Part shown: positions 11,027 to 22,950 of the stretch, piece by piece
How the letters are laid out: each line of letters begins with the position of its first letter
How positions within the stretch are numbered: the first letter of the stretch is position 1
Assembly: GCF_008831285.2 (NCBI RefSeq)
Contig: NC_045142.1
Location: forward strand, 22,073,354-22,137,353
Length of the DNA stretch: 64,000 nucleotides
Direction of reading: 5' to 3'
DNA from: Nymphaea colorata
Taxonomy: Eukaryota > Streptophyta > Magnoliopsida > Nymphaeales > Nymphaeaceae
The notes under the pieces: model-generated
The model's input: the letters and a program-made list of their open reading frames with translations, nothing else
Databases searched by the model: none
What the model was told of the DNA's origin: nothing
Position numbers and translations under genes: made by a program

Positions 11027-14000
11027 AACACATTTCAAATTTTCATGATATCCTTCAGCGTGCCTTTCCTAGGTGGAATTCCTTTGTCTTTCTCCCATTT
11101 CTCTCCTCTGAGAGTTAATAACATGTTTGTTCCTTGACAATGTCGTTTGCTTATGATTTCTACTGGAATTAAGTACCATTAGAATTTGTGTTGAGAAATC
11201 AGCTATATGCATATTCACATGTTGATGAAAGCTGTGAGATTTCTTTATTATTTCTCCTTTTCCCCATAAAAGGACCAGCTGAGCTCTAATGGATGCATGT
11301 TATAAAGATAAAACACAGAAATGCTCAGGATTGAAGTACAACACAGCGTTGGGATTTGATTCAGGGCCTTTGCAGATGCACCCTACTCAACTCTCATTTA
11401 TCACATGCTCTCCCATTAGGAGGGCAATAGGTAGACCTGCAAGGATTGTCTGAAGAACATTGTATTGTACTGTTGGAATACATGTTTCTAGAACACATTG
11501 TTCCAGGAAACACCAAGTTTTCTGAAAACACCTTCAAAGGAGACAACATAGACGGAAGGACTGCTAAGTGGGCAGTCGAAAATTTTGACTCCCCATATGC
11601 ATGGACTCTTGTGCAAGCCAAAGCATTGTGTATCTCGTGAGATTGAGTGCGTATGTCAAATGGGTTTTCACTTTTCAGAACTGGGCTTCTCTTCAATTGC
11701 CATAGAAATGTAGGAGGACAAGAAACCAGCCTGGCCTGTTCAACCTGTGATTGGCCAGGCTAGGCCGGACAATGACCCGATGTGAAGGTTTGTTTGTTTA
11801 GTAAGTTCCCCCAGCTTTGATCCTGCAGAATGCAAAGCACTCCTGCGATTTTATTACTTCTAATAGAACTTTTAACATCTCGCTTCTTGGGAAAAGCCAT
11901 ATGAGTGGTATAAACAGTATCATATTTATAAGATATCTTGAAAGCAACTAGTCTTTCATTATCACTTATTTGCAGCAAATTGGTTATATGTCTGATGTAT
12001 GTTTAGACTTCAAAAGAGTCTAGTCTTGATAGATAGGATACCCTCACCCTAAACATTTGCTATAACTTTTCCACTACATGACACAGGAGGTGTACTTTTA
12101 CAATTTTGAATTTGAAAAATGTACCCAACTCAAAACTACTAGATACATCAGAGCATGTTTGATTCGATCGAACATGGTGCGGTGTAGAAGTGAAAGGCCT
12201 GCACGCAGAACAAACAAAGGTCAATAATCATTCAAGTGAGACATAAGGATATCCCACTTTCCGAGAGAGAGCAAAATGCATTTTCATTCAAGCAAACGAG
12301 GAGAATATTCCACCATCCAAATGAGAGCAAAGGCCCCTCTCCCTAAGTCTCTGGGCTACATGGAAGTTAGTGTGGGCAGTTGCCCAACCTTTCCTAATTT
12401 TTTATTACTTTCTTGGCAATTTGAAATTGATTTTTTGAACTATTGAATGGGCTGATTCAACAGTTTCACATAGTCAATCAAACAAAATACTCCTACTGGT
12501 GACTTCCATCTTAAGGGCAAAGTGAAAATCTTTTTCTAAAAACCCCTGCAAAATTATAAAAATACCCCTCTGGTTACAGATTGGGAACACAACACGGCTC
12601 CCTGTGTTAGCAGCAGAACACTGAAACGGCTCTCAAGGATGAAGGAACGGAACGGAGCCTTCGTTTTGACTGTTGTCAACAAAAAGAAGACCCGTATCAG
12701 AAAAATGCAAAATATGAGGTCCCCACCTGAGTTTATCTTCAAAAATGCTCCTTTATCAGGAAATTTTCCCTGATTTCAACAGTATAGTGATGTTCAGTAT
12801 TTTCCAAGTATGGAGATGTGAACGAGAGACGACAGAGTTGGAGATTTAAATTTCAAAATGTTTATTAATAAAAAAGCTATTTCTTAATTCAAATAAACAT
12901 TAAAAAAATAGCAAACCAAATATCATTACTAGATTCGACAAATCAGGTATGTCCTGATCGGCTCGAAGTTAGATCCATCCTTATTCAAATTTTCAAAATA
13001 CCAAACCTAATCAGATCTGGAGAGCCGTCCAATTTGGAAATGTCCATCATATTCAATAAGAAGATGAACTTATTAAACAAATTTGAAATTAGTTATTATC
13101 TGCATTCAATTTTTTTTTATTTAAGGCAACTAATTGGATCAAATTCCAAATTTCAAACCGTATTTCTAATGTATAATTTTGTCATGTAAATATGAAACCT
13201 GATTTTTTGTTGGTTATGAAATTTGTTGTAGACCGTTGTTTTTCTTGAAGCTTTGAAGGTTGAATACCTACCTACCTACCGTTCCATATTGATATTCACT
13301 TCTTCTCTACCTAATGGGACTTTGAACGAAAAATAAAAATAAAAAAAGAAGAATTCGATGCCTACTGGATACCATCTGCCTATAATTAAAAAATAAATAA
13401 ATAATTTATAACTAGAGCCACATTTCTCAAGAACTATCAAATAAGAACTTCACATAAAATTTTATTAACCTGCAAAATGAAAAACGTTACTTAAAACGGT
13501 AAGAATATAGTTTAGGAATAATAGGCAATAGTGAAAAATATTGTAGCATGAAAGTTGTTTCACCCATAAGAGAACTGAAACTTTTAAGTACAAGATCTGC
13601 TTTCAATACCTCAAAAATACTACATACCCTGTGTTTCATGTTGTTAAGTTGACACTCTATATATTCGAAACAAAAATTGGATGCCTTACCTTGCAGCATA
13701 GCATTTTTTGGATTACTTTCTTGAAATTATTAAGCAATAGGTAATACCAAAATTGAAATTTTTTCAGAAAATGACTAACAAAAGCTGGTAAAAATATTTT
13801 AAAAATTTCTAAAAAATAATTTTTTCATTTTCAATTATATTTTTGTTGAAAATTATTTAGTTTCATATTGAGTGCGGGTATGGATTTAAACGGGTCAGAC
13901 CCAAGCCAAAACAAGGTTTTGGGAAGCCAACTTACTTCGAATTTGATCTAAACTAACCTGGATTGGGTTCAAACTCAAACGTACGTGCGATTGTTCCAGA

Positions 14001-14999
14001 TCTGTGCGAGCTATTGGATTCAGATCAAGACCCGAACTGAAATGTGCACACTGCAATACCAAAATCTCAATTTCTTCGGCAAACTCAATAACCAGTAAAA
14101 CCCGACCCATTATAACACTGGCTAAGGAGACAAAAAAAGGAGTGATTAGCAAGTTCATAAGCTTTTCTCCATCACATAATACTCATGCTGAAAATTTTCT
14201 GTTAATTATTTTTTAGAGTTAAAATTCTGTTTGGTTTTTTTAATTTTTTATAACAAATATAACTTTTTAGAGGGAAATTTCAATCGTTCCACGGTTCAAA
14301 AACTTTCCTTTACAAAAAAGTTTATAATTTTAAGTAAGACTGAATATTAAACAATATTTTCTAAAAAGCAAATTTTTATTTAATTATTAAGATTCTTGTA
14401 CAATATAGACAGTATAAACACAATGTTTACGATACTAATTTCTAAATAGAATATCAATATTAAGAAAACTCATTTTCTAATATCAAGTCACGTCAATGCA
14501 AAGATAAAAACAAATTTTCTAATACAACAATGAAAATTGTCTTTTATTTAGAAAAAAAAAACATAATAAATGCCCATGTGACCATAAATGCCCGGAATAG
14601 ATAAAACAAATTTTATGAGCAGCCATAATTATTTACAAAAAAAAAAATTATATGTTTATTCAAAAATCCACTCGACTCGCCTACACGGCCAACCGAGTAG
14701 TGGTGTTTTCGACATTAACTAGAAAATGCAGGTCAAGAAATGACAAAGTTAGCGGGGCCCAAAAATTTTCAAAAGTCGCCAAAAAAACATTAAAAAAATG
14801 ACATGTTTCCGTTGGAATTGGAGCCACGCTTCTTCCGAAAAGAATTCAAAAAGGATAATCAGTTAAACTACCTAAATACCCTCACCTTTTGCTGAATAGA
14901 CAAAACGCTCAGAGGAGAATCTTGCGGTGAGAGCTGGACATTATCGGCATGGAAGGGGATGTGCGTGTCAATATTTAGAAAGATAAGCCCCTCGCTGGC
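11027..14999. other. Intergenic, AT-rich
   Basis: The left end should hold the ACP 3' untranslated region. Beyond that I see no gene. Segments near 12940-13260 and 13860-14060 carry GGGTTCAAA/GATCTGG-type words like those in degenerate repeats elsewhere in the window. The right end leads into the leader of the NET3-type gene. Confidence 0.5.
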
Positions 15000-16312
15000 A
15001 AACCGGCTTCTGTTCAGTGTTCAGTCCTCACTCACTGAGTTTTATGTAGTTCTTCCCCGGAGCGATAAATTGATATAATAGCATCCGATTTCTGGCGTTC
15101 AGGCAGCGTCTCTGGAGGAGAAGAAGCGGGCGGATAGGTCTGCGGCGGAGCAACCAGGTAAGCACGAGCTTCTCTTCTCGCCGGAATCCGGGCTGTGATG
15201 GCTGGTTTCCGGCGGTTCATATGATGCTCACAGCTACTCGTCGGTCCATCCCTTTCCAGTCCCTGCATTTTGGGCTTTTAGGCGTAACGGAAACCCATTT
15301 GGTTTCCGCCGAAGGTATGGCAATGACGGTAACGCCCCTAGGAGTGACTGTTTAGAGTTCTGTAAGCCGTTTACTTTTTCTCTGGTACCGTTCAGGTCTG
15401 AGGAGATTATGGTCATTAGTCGTCTTCCCTACCTCTAGTTTCTTGCGATTCCGGCCGTCGGAAACTCGGTGTAAGGCCATTTCTGGTGTTTGGGCGAGCA
15501 CGGCCGACTACCTGTAATTGAAGTGGCTAAAGTACCCCCGTGAATTTGGTAATGCAGATTGTCATATTCTCTTGCTCCGTCTCCGGTGAATCGTTAGCGA
15601 TACGGGAAAATAGTCTTTGATCGGCTGTATCGGGTTAGCCGGTACGGTATTTTCCGGATACAACTTTATTATATGATGTTTTGGTAAAAGGGTGTAAAAA
15701 CGGGCTATGTTGAGTTCATTCAACGGCAGTGATTCTAAGTCTCGGTGACTGACGCCAATGATCTTTGCTAAAGAATACGGCTGATCTGAACCGTATCGGC
15801 GCCTTTTGGCCAACAAAAATTGGCCTGAGTCGGTCCTGCTTTTTGTTTAAAATTCAGCTGATACGAGCTGGAATGGGCGATTCAACACATATAAGCGGAC
15901 ACTTCAGCCTAACCCATGTCGGCGCTACGTCGTCTCGGCGAGCCGATGGGCCGATACGTCCTTTTGTTGAAAAAACCGATGTCCTGATTGGTATTTTCCG
16001 GTCAACATGTCTTCTCAGCCTTCGTAATTACAAAAATGCCCTTACGGCGCAGGGATCGCCTATCATAGATCCAACTAGCCGTTGGAGAGATAAAGCTTAG
16101 CAGGAAGAGCTGCCTACCCCACTGGCCGTTATGTAATAAACTTAAATTGGCTTTTGTAACACAAGAGGCCAATAGTTTCTTGTGATTTTTAGAATCTCTC
16201 GATCTCTCTTTTTTTTTCTTTCCTTTGGTGTCACTGTTAGTTAATTTCAGAGCCTTTTTAAGTGTTATTCTGTTCTTTCGTATTGCAGGTAAGCATAGAT
16301 CTTGAGGAGGTA
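15000..16312 (+). other. Probable leader exon and leader intron of the NET3-type gene
   Basis: A GC-richer block around 15000-15157 ends in CAACCAG followed by GTAAGC, a strong donor. A pyrimidine-rich acceptor ending in TTGCAG is found at 16288, and 24 bases later lies the start codon. I infer a non-coding first exon ending at 15157 and a leader intron of 1131 bp (15158-16288). The transcription start was not located. Inside the intron, CGGTACGG/CCGATACG words recur with no clear meaning. Confidence 0.5.
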
Positions 16313-17520
16313 ATGTCAACGATGATGCTGAAGAAGCCCTCTTACTCATGGTGGTGGGAGAGCCACAACAGCCCAAGGCAGTCTGGATGGCTTCAGTCTG
16401 CACTTTCAGGTCAGCCAATGCCCATTAACAGTGTGTCTGTGCAATCGGTTTCTTAGCTCTAGAGTTTTTTGGAAAGATAACTACATTGTTTGATGTGTTA
16501 TTTTCCACAGTAAAGAGTTCTGTTTTACCCTACGTTTTCTCGTGTTTGACTCTGCACTTGTGAGTTTGTGATCATTTATGACTGGGAATGGATTGGCATT
16601 GTAGCAATTTACAGAACAAAATTAAGATGGCATCAGAATGGCCTTTCCCAGATTCTTCTTGATTTCCAACCAAAATGTCAACTTCAAATTACCATTTTCA
16701 ACGTATCTAGAATCTCCTGTTTTGACATCGAATCCATGGCGTCTGTATGATAAGTCCTGAGATCAAATATGTTCAGATGTACAAATCCCTCTTGACACTG
16801 AACTCTTCCATCGATCACCAATCTGCAGAACTGGACGACAAGACGAAAACAATGCTGAAGCTGATAGAAGAGGACGCCGATTCGTTTGCACAGAGAGCAG
16901 AGATGTACTACAGGAAAAGACCAGAGCTTGTGGGCATGGTTGAGGACTTTTACCGCTCCTACCGCTCGCTGGCCGAGCGCTATGACCAACTGAAATCCGA
17001 TATGGTTAACAGGGCATTTGTGCATTCTGGTTGGTCACTTCCTCTGAAGAACAGCAGCGGCACAGACAAGTCCTCAGAACAATGCGAGTCTTTCGATTTA
17101 GAAGATTCTGAGGTGGATGACCCCGAACCAGAGGAAGAAGATGCAGAAAATAACTGCTACAGAAACCATGAAGATTGTCAAGAAGTAATACAGCAAGGAA
17201 TTCAAAGCACAGACGATTATGGTGGCAGAATTGAGAATCAGATTGAGCTGATGAAATTGAGAGACGAGGTTGCCAGACTCAGGGAGGAAAACAGGAACCA
17301 GAAGGTCGAGATTGCAGAGATGAGTGAAAGGAAGAGGGAAGTGATCAGGCAACTTTGCATGTCGATTGAGATCATGAAGGAGGAGAATGCGGCACTGAGA
17401 AAATGTACGAAAGAATCAAAGAAGTGGGGGGTTTTGGAACTCCCAAAATTTAAGTGGGCTGTTCCTGGGAATTTCTTTAGTGGGATCTTTGTTTCTCATA
17501 CTAATCTTGTAGCTCTGTAA
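16313..17520 (+). CDS. NET3: NETWORKED 3-type actin-binding protein (NAB/KIP1 domain)
   Basis: Plant-specific NET proteins bind F-actin through an N-terminal NAB domain and link it to membranes; NET3 members act at ER-plasma membrane contacts and the nuclear envelope. Two coding exons, 16313-16409 and 16829-17520, join within a codon (phase 1) to give 262 residues. The NAB domain (about 11-90) shows the diagnostic [11 protein letters not shown], then [19 protein letters not shown] and RKRPELV...[13 protein letters not shown]. An acidic, glutamate-rich linker follows (about 120-140). Next comes a coiled coil (about 155-230) containing IRQLCMSIE, the IRQ-type motif of the family. The C-terminus ends NLVAL, like the VVAL tail of relatives. 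The short length and single coiled coil fit NET3 rather than the much longer NET1 and NET2. Which NET3 paralogue this is cannot be decided here. Confidence 0.9.
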
Positions 17521-17913
17521 TTGGTGACTGCTTTTGAAGATACGAAACTGTGTGGCTTTCAGATTAGTCAGAAACCAAACCAGTGACCTCATACCGGTAG
17601 AATGTTATATTCAGAGTGTGTATGCACTAGTGATTGACCTATTCTTTGAATAATTCATGTACATCTGTATTGTATTTCTTTGTAGTTCCATTTAATAATC
17701 TTTGTCCTTTGCTTGAGCAGAAAAAAATGTGATTTACTTCTCCACCACTTTCTCTCTCTCTCTCTCTCCCCCCTTTAGAAAGGCTCTTATATATACGTTG
17801 TAAAGAATCAATCTTATAGAAAAGCTTACATGTATACGTTATAAAGGATCAATCTGTACTGATGCTGAGAGAATTGCAGAAAAGACAGACAGACGAAGCA
17901 TAATTTTTTAGTT

Positions 17914-17944
<31 letters not shown>

Positions 17945-18957
17945 AGATATATATATATATACATATATCCAAGCCTACAAATTTGATTGTAAGGCGGGCT
18001 GGTCTAGTGGAAATCGACTGTTCAATTACCAAAATCTGATGTAGTCAAGGTTCTCTTGGTGTGAATGGCTTAAAATGCATCAAATTTTGCAAACTGAGAA
18101 AACTTTTCTTTATTAGTCAAAAAACACATAAAAGCTTTTATGATGATCTTGAGCATGTCTATGCTGTCAGATGGAGTGAAAACAAGGAACATAAATTGAA
18201 AGTAGATTAAAACATACCAATGACTTTACTGAATGAATTTAAATTATTTAATAATAAGTAGGAAAGCTAGACCTTTGACTTTTAAAAGATGAAAGCATTG
18301 ATTGTTTTACCTCTCTTCTTATTAAACGTTTTCTTTAATATCTGATAAAAAATGAAACAAGTAATTCTTGCCTTTTCATAAAATTCACGACCTAGTCAGC
18401 TCTTTCATAAATAAGAAACATAAATTCGTAGGTGAACTGTCTGCATCGCCCAGCTGCTCCTTGCACGATGAAAGCTTGGCATCAAACGGCCAAATTGCCA
18501 GCAAAATTGAATAGTCAGCTGAGTCTTGGCACTTTCTAGTAGAGCCCACCCTTCCAATTGATCCAAATTCGCTTGTGTTCGGTAACATCTCCCTGGACCT
18601 CCCAAAATGCAAAAAGTCAAATTGGGCCAAGGAATGAGGCAAAGCTGTTCTCGGTTCGGTTCGGCTTGGCTCGTTAATTCACGTATCTAGATGAACCTCA
18701 TAATGGACTGGGTTGTTCAAGCTGCACCCACGTACCAGTCTTAAAGCCATATGGTGGTGTTTGATGCCCTATGGGTGCAGCATTGCTGGTCGGGTTGATG
18801 AACTAGCGAAAGTTTGGTCGTTAATTCAATTTTTGTTGGTGCTACTCCTGGATATGTAACACTCTAGTTAATGTATTGTTCTCATCCAGGTTCTAAAGCA
18901 ACCTTGAACCCAAGAAGTAGGGGAAACTTGACCTTTTTAGAGTACCTATCCTCTAAA
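17521..18957. other. 3' region of the NET3-type gene, then intergenic
   Basis: The first 200 bases are probably 3' untranslated sequence, with AATAAT-type signals near 17650-17700. (CT)n microsatellites lie at about 17750-17768 and 17918-17943, the latter followed by (TA)n. The minus-strand open frames at 18385-18642 overlap each other and have no recognisable motif. No gene is called. Confidence 0.5.
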
Positions 18958-19172
18958 AGGGTGTTTGATAGCCTAGTACCTTAAGGTTAAGGTTGAAATG
19001 AAGTCCATATATACGACACGAGATCTATTGTTTAAACAAACAGGCCATCTCAACAGTGAGATCTCGTATCCGCACTACACTACATGTAGGGATCAAACGC
19101 CGGACATGTGGACCAGAGACTTTAATGATTAGACATGTCATGCATCTCAGATCTCGCTAGCAAACACACCCT
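18958..19172. mobile_element. Tourist-like MITE candidate
   Basis: The left end AGGGTGTTTGATAG and right end CTAGCAAACACACCCT form an imperfect terminal inverted repeat around about 190 bp of non-coding DNA. Ends of GGGTGTGTTTG type are common in Tourist-like (PIF/Harbinger) MITEs. TAA is present next to both ends, consistent with but not proof of a 3-bp target duplication. Confidence 0.5.
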
Positions 19173-19470
19173 AAGACCAGGTGGACAGCTGTTTCTATGA
19201 TCGAGTTTTATACTATAAAATATCTACTTACTTTACCAACTTCACTGGGACCCGACTCTTGTATGTATGTTAAAAGGGATGTCAGAAACAGTAACAATGT
19301 CTTATTGTTTTATGAATCTGTTTCAAATATTAACAAGTGTCTTTTGCATGCATGAATGTATCCCAATGTTCTCCATTACCCTTGCTTCATTCTCTGAGAA
19401 TAGAATGTGTATCCACTCATATAGATATGCACATTGATAATATGTATACGGATATTATATTTTCCACAAG
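19173..19470. other. Intergenic
   Basis: No gene or repeat is supported in this short spacer between two MITE candidates. Confidence 0.5.
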
Positions 19471-19632
19471 CAGTGGCGGAGCTACATGTGCCCAGACGGT
19501 CCCACAAATTTTGTTTTATTTACATACTGGTGCCCTCAACCATTTTGTTATTTATATATGAGTATCTCTCAACTCTAAGTTTTTCCAAAGAGTCTAAAAT
19601 TTATCAGCCAAAAGTTTCTGGCTCCGCCATTG
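19471..19632. mobile_element. Short MITE with CARTGGCGGAGC inverted ends
   Basis: The left end is CAGTGGCGGAGCTACA and the right end is TCTGGCTCCGCCATTG, an inverted repeat matching at 11 of the first 12 positions. The interior is about 130 bp and non-coding. Such ends mark abundant small non-autonomous elements in plants. No convincing target duplication was seen. Confidence 0.6.
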
Positions 19633-20595
19633 TTCCCAATCCCCGCCAATCCCCGCCAACATTGGACCATAGCGCCAATAAGCCGACAATGGGCAAGAAT
19701 AGTAATGGAGCCATGCTGTAGTTAAAATCAGTGTGCCCAGTATGACCTGGTGACAGCAGTATAGACTGTATAGTATCCAGCCTGACTGGGCCCAGGCCAA
19801 CGCCTTTCTTCAGACATGTAGGCTGCTACCCGGACCGGCCCAGCCTGGCCCCAAGTCTCCATCCCTCAGTACTGGCTAGATTCATTCTCCCCTACTGAAA
19901 ATCCGATTCTTTTAAAAGAAAAGTACAAATTCAGAATTTGAAAGGATAAAGACAGACATGAGACAATGCCTTAGAAAAGAACAATCTTTCATGAATAGAT
20001 TGCCAAGTTTGGATTGAGCTAATGCTCTGTCTAACATTCATAGTTAAATTTAAAGCCGGATTTTACTTGTCAAATTGTAGTTCAATTTGAGCTCTTGAGC
20101 TTCTTCTTTCAGTTTCTTGCTACTGGCTCTCGTGGGTGTTGAATTTCAACTGCGTTTATGGATTTGAGCCATGAATCTGTTTATTTGGGACCTTTGGATT
20201 TCAGGAAAAAATTGAATGATGAATTGTCTTATGGTCTCATAGGGAAAAAAACATCATAATATTGTAAAACAAAAAGAAAAATGAACTACCCATCACCCTT
20301 TTGATTTTAACAATTTCCTTCCCGATTTACTCCATAAGCTCGCAATTTGAAGTTGCAAGCAAATAAAACAAACAAACATTTCTAGATGTGGGAGAAATTA
20401 GTAGAGTAGATTCACTAATAATAATGACTAGTTCAATATACAACTTTGCTTTAAAAAACTTGTGAAGCACAAAATTACAACTCAAATAACCCACCAACAA
20501 CATTAAATCACAAATTGTCAAAATTTGAAAGCTTAATCCACTAATTACTAATTAAATTACACAAATAATTTACTATTACAACAAAAATTAATGCA

Positions 20596-20600
<5 letters not shown>
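19633..20600. other. Intergenic
   Basis: No gene is supported. A GC-rich patch near 19790-19850 has CCAGGCC/GGCCCAGCCTGGCC words like other degenerate repeats here. The remainder is AT-rich and presumably lies downstream of the arabinogalactan-like gene, which is on the minus strand. Confidence 0.5.

Positions 20601-20626
<26 letters not shown>
20601..20626. repeat. (GA)n microsatellite
   Basis: Thirteen GA units lie just beyond the stop codon of the arabinogalactan-like gene, probably within its 3' untranslated region. Confidence 0.9.
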
Positions 20627-20641
20627 AGAAGACCCTACTCC

Positions 20642-21013
20642 TCATACAAGCCATTCTGGCAGCAAAAACACGACCACGCACAAGATACCCCAGGTTATGT
20701 AAGTGGGTCTCGGGAATGTCTCCGTGACGGAGGATGACTTGGCCGGAGACGACGTCGGAGAGCCCACAGCGTCTGGGTTGGGGGGGCTCAAGGTGGACGG
20801 AATCGTGGGCCCGTCGGAGGAAGAAGAACCGCCGCCGCTGCCGCCAGGAGCGGGAGAAGGCAGTTGGGGAACGATACCATGCGGAGGCGCGGCAACGGGA
20901 GAGCGCGCCGGCGAGGTCGAGGGCGGCGCCGCGACGGTCGCCGATCGCGAGAGCGTGGCCGTTGAGAAGACAACGGCCAGAAAGATCGCCACGGCCACTC
21001 CCTTCCCCGCCAT
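20642..21013 (-). CDS. GPI-anchored arabinogalactan-like protein
   Basis: A small cell-surface proteoglycan backbone by composition. This is a single exon of 123 residues. Residues 1 to about 26 form a signal peptide with a hydrophobic AIFLAVVFST core. The middle is dominated by Pro, Ala, Ser, Thr and Gly with SP, AP and TP dipeptides, the pattern that leads to hydroxyproline O-glycosylation in AGPs. A Gly/Ser-rich stretch (GGSGGGSSSS) lies near the centre. The last 16 or so residues (WGILCVVVFLLPEWLV) are hydrophobic, as in a GPI-addition signal. A weak TATA-like TATACA sits about 90 bases upstream on the coding strand (21102-21107). GC content is much higher than in the surrounding DNA. Two other frames are also open across this GC-rich stretch, but only this one has the signal-AGP-GPI layout. 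The specific AGP type is not assigned. Confidence 0.75.
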   Translation of the reverse strand: MAGKGVAVAIFLAVVFSTATLSRSATVAAPPSTSPARSPVAAPPHGIVPQLPSPAPGGSGGGSSSSDGPTIPSTLSPPNPDAVGSPTSSPAKSSSVTETFPRPTYITWGILCVVVFLLPEWLV

Positions 21014-22559
21014 GGCCTAAAATTCCCTCTCTCTCTTGTTCTCCTTTTGTTTCCCCTGAGAATCACGAGGGAATAATGCATGGATCATTGGGGCGCTCGG
21101 CTGTATAAATGGAGAGATGGAGAGTTGATCGCACGGTTAAGAACGTGCCACGCGTCTGCGCCGGATGAATAGAACATGGGTCTTCCAGTTGGCGGATTGG
21201 CACATGAAGGACAAATTGGTCTTTTTTGTCGTTGACTATTGAAAGGACGATATTGCCCTTTATTTGTTCCAAACAAAAAAGAAAAAATGTATAACGAAAA
21301 GCTCATGGTTTTTTTTTCCTGTCTAACGGTTCATCCAGTCACCATTGAATTTTATGACACTTAAAAACAAAATTGTTTTAAAATTTTAATATAAAAATAA
21401 ACATTTTTTTTTTAATCATGTAAGAACCTGATTGCTTCTGTCCCTAATGCCAGATTTTTTTATTAAAAATTCATGAATTTTAGAAATAATAACGATGATC
21501 TTAAACGTATTATCCGCATCCTCACAATTTACTAGAATGAGATGGATTTAAAACAAACAAGTCGTTTCAGGAAAGCAAGGGTAAATTGGTCATTTCAGTG
21601 AGAAGAGCAAATTGATGCATGATTTACGACGATTATTGGAGAGGGCCGTTTGCACAATCATTTTTTCAACAAAAGCACGTGAGGTGCGTTCGGCCAAATG
21701 ACAGGAGATTGGATAACGATGGACTTTGGATGCTGTCCCCTCTCCTTTCCCATACACACACATTTTTCCTTTTTTATTTTCGTTTTTTTTAAATAAAGTA
21801 AAAGTTACTCACATTTTTCAAACTTTAATTTCACTTTTATTGAATTATTTTAACTGGTTTTAAAAGTTGAAAACAATGACATGACCAGTCTCAGGTCTCT
21901 AATTCGAGTCGGATGGCTACCAGGTTTGCGCTGCCAGCTGTTTTTTTTTTTTTTTTTTGTAGTTTTTTCTATTAAAAAAAATGCACCACAAACAATGAAT
22001 ATATCCTTTTCTGTCCCTCTATGGTTAAGGCTTAAAAACTATCATTAAAAAAACAATGACATTAGCAATGGTTTATTTATGCTGAAATGATTGTCTTAAC
22101 TACTATTTATGGTCCTTTCAACAACAAACTGTTAAATTTTAGCTGTATGTCAAAAACCTGGCAGTGTTGACTTCCCTATATTATATATTATGAGCGAGTC
22201 AATCTTGTGAGATTCGATGTTGAATCTATGAAGTGGTTAAATTTTAAAAATTTATCGCTAAAAAATAATTATTACATTGACTGCAGGAATAGTTTATAAT
22301 GCCAAATGATGGTTCAAGTAAGTTGTTGCAGGATGGCAGACGATAAAAATTAAAAATATGACAGCTGAAAAATAATCACCACAGGAGTACTAGTGGAGAT
22401 ATAATGCTGCACCAATTCACTGTGCTTTAAGTCATGTTTCATTGCCGTTTTTAAGTTTTGTTGACCGGAATCCAACATCGGCATTCTCCTCTACGTAAGA
22501 GAGAGAGAGAGAGAGAGAAATTGGTAGCATTATTTGGTAGGGGGAACATACCAGAAAGC
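21014..22559. other. Upstream region of the AGP-like gene and intergenic
   Basis: The first 150 bases are likely leader and promoter of the minus-strand AGP-like gene. The remainder is AT-rich, with a long T run near 21941-21958 and a (GA)n tract at about 22499-22519. No gene is supported. Confidence 0.5.
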
Positions 22560-22950
22560 GAGAGAATTCATGTTTTGAAAGAAACTCCAACTCTGCCCCA
22601 GCTCGAGTCAAGTTTGATTTCGTTAGCTTGAGTTCGACTCGGCTCAAGCTCTTAAAACTCGAACACGACTCGATTAAGCTTGAGCAAAAGGTTGTCTCGA
22701 GCCAATCCAAGCCATTTCATTAAAAATTTATTTTTTAAAAGAAAGAAGTGGTGCATACTCATTTGAGCAATCTATTTTGAAACGTATTTTATATATTTTC
22801 TTTTTCGATCTTAACTGAGTTTAATCGAGCTTACCCCATTTAACTCGAGCTCTACTCGTTTAGGTTGTCGAGTTCATTTCTGAAATCTAACTCGATTCGT
22901 TTAATAAACAACAAGTCGAGTTCAGGTGGAGCCCTAGTTTATCGAGCGGG
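22560..22950. mobile_element. hAT-type CTCGAG-rich MITE, near complete
   Basis: Two arms made of repeated CTCGAGC/GACTCGA/AACTCG words flank an AT-rich core (about 22715-22810). The right edge GGTGGAGCCCTAG is the complement of the TAGGGCTGCACAC-like end seen at 56839. This is a widely distributed plant MITE layout, generally assigned to hAT. The left end is eroded and the boundaries are approximate. Confidence 0.6.

Noticed and set aside
11394-11696. 100-codon minus-strand frame downstream of ACP
   Set aside because: Overlaps an open frame on the other strand, with no recognisable domain and no transcript signals.
17750-17943. (CT)n tracts as possible regulatory elements
   Set aside because: Microsatellites of this type occur throughout the window, so position alone gives no support for function.
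20703-21108. Plus-strand open frames of 105 and 124 codons across the AGP-like gene
   Set aside because: They are antisense shadows of a GC-rich coding region; only the minus-strand frame has signal peptide, AGP composition and GPI tail.
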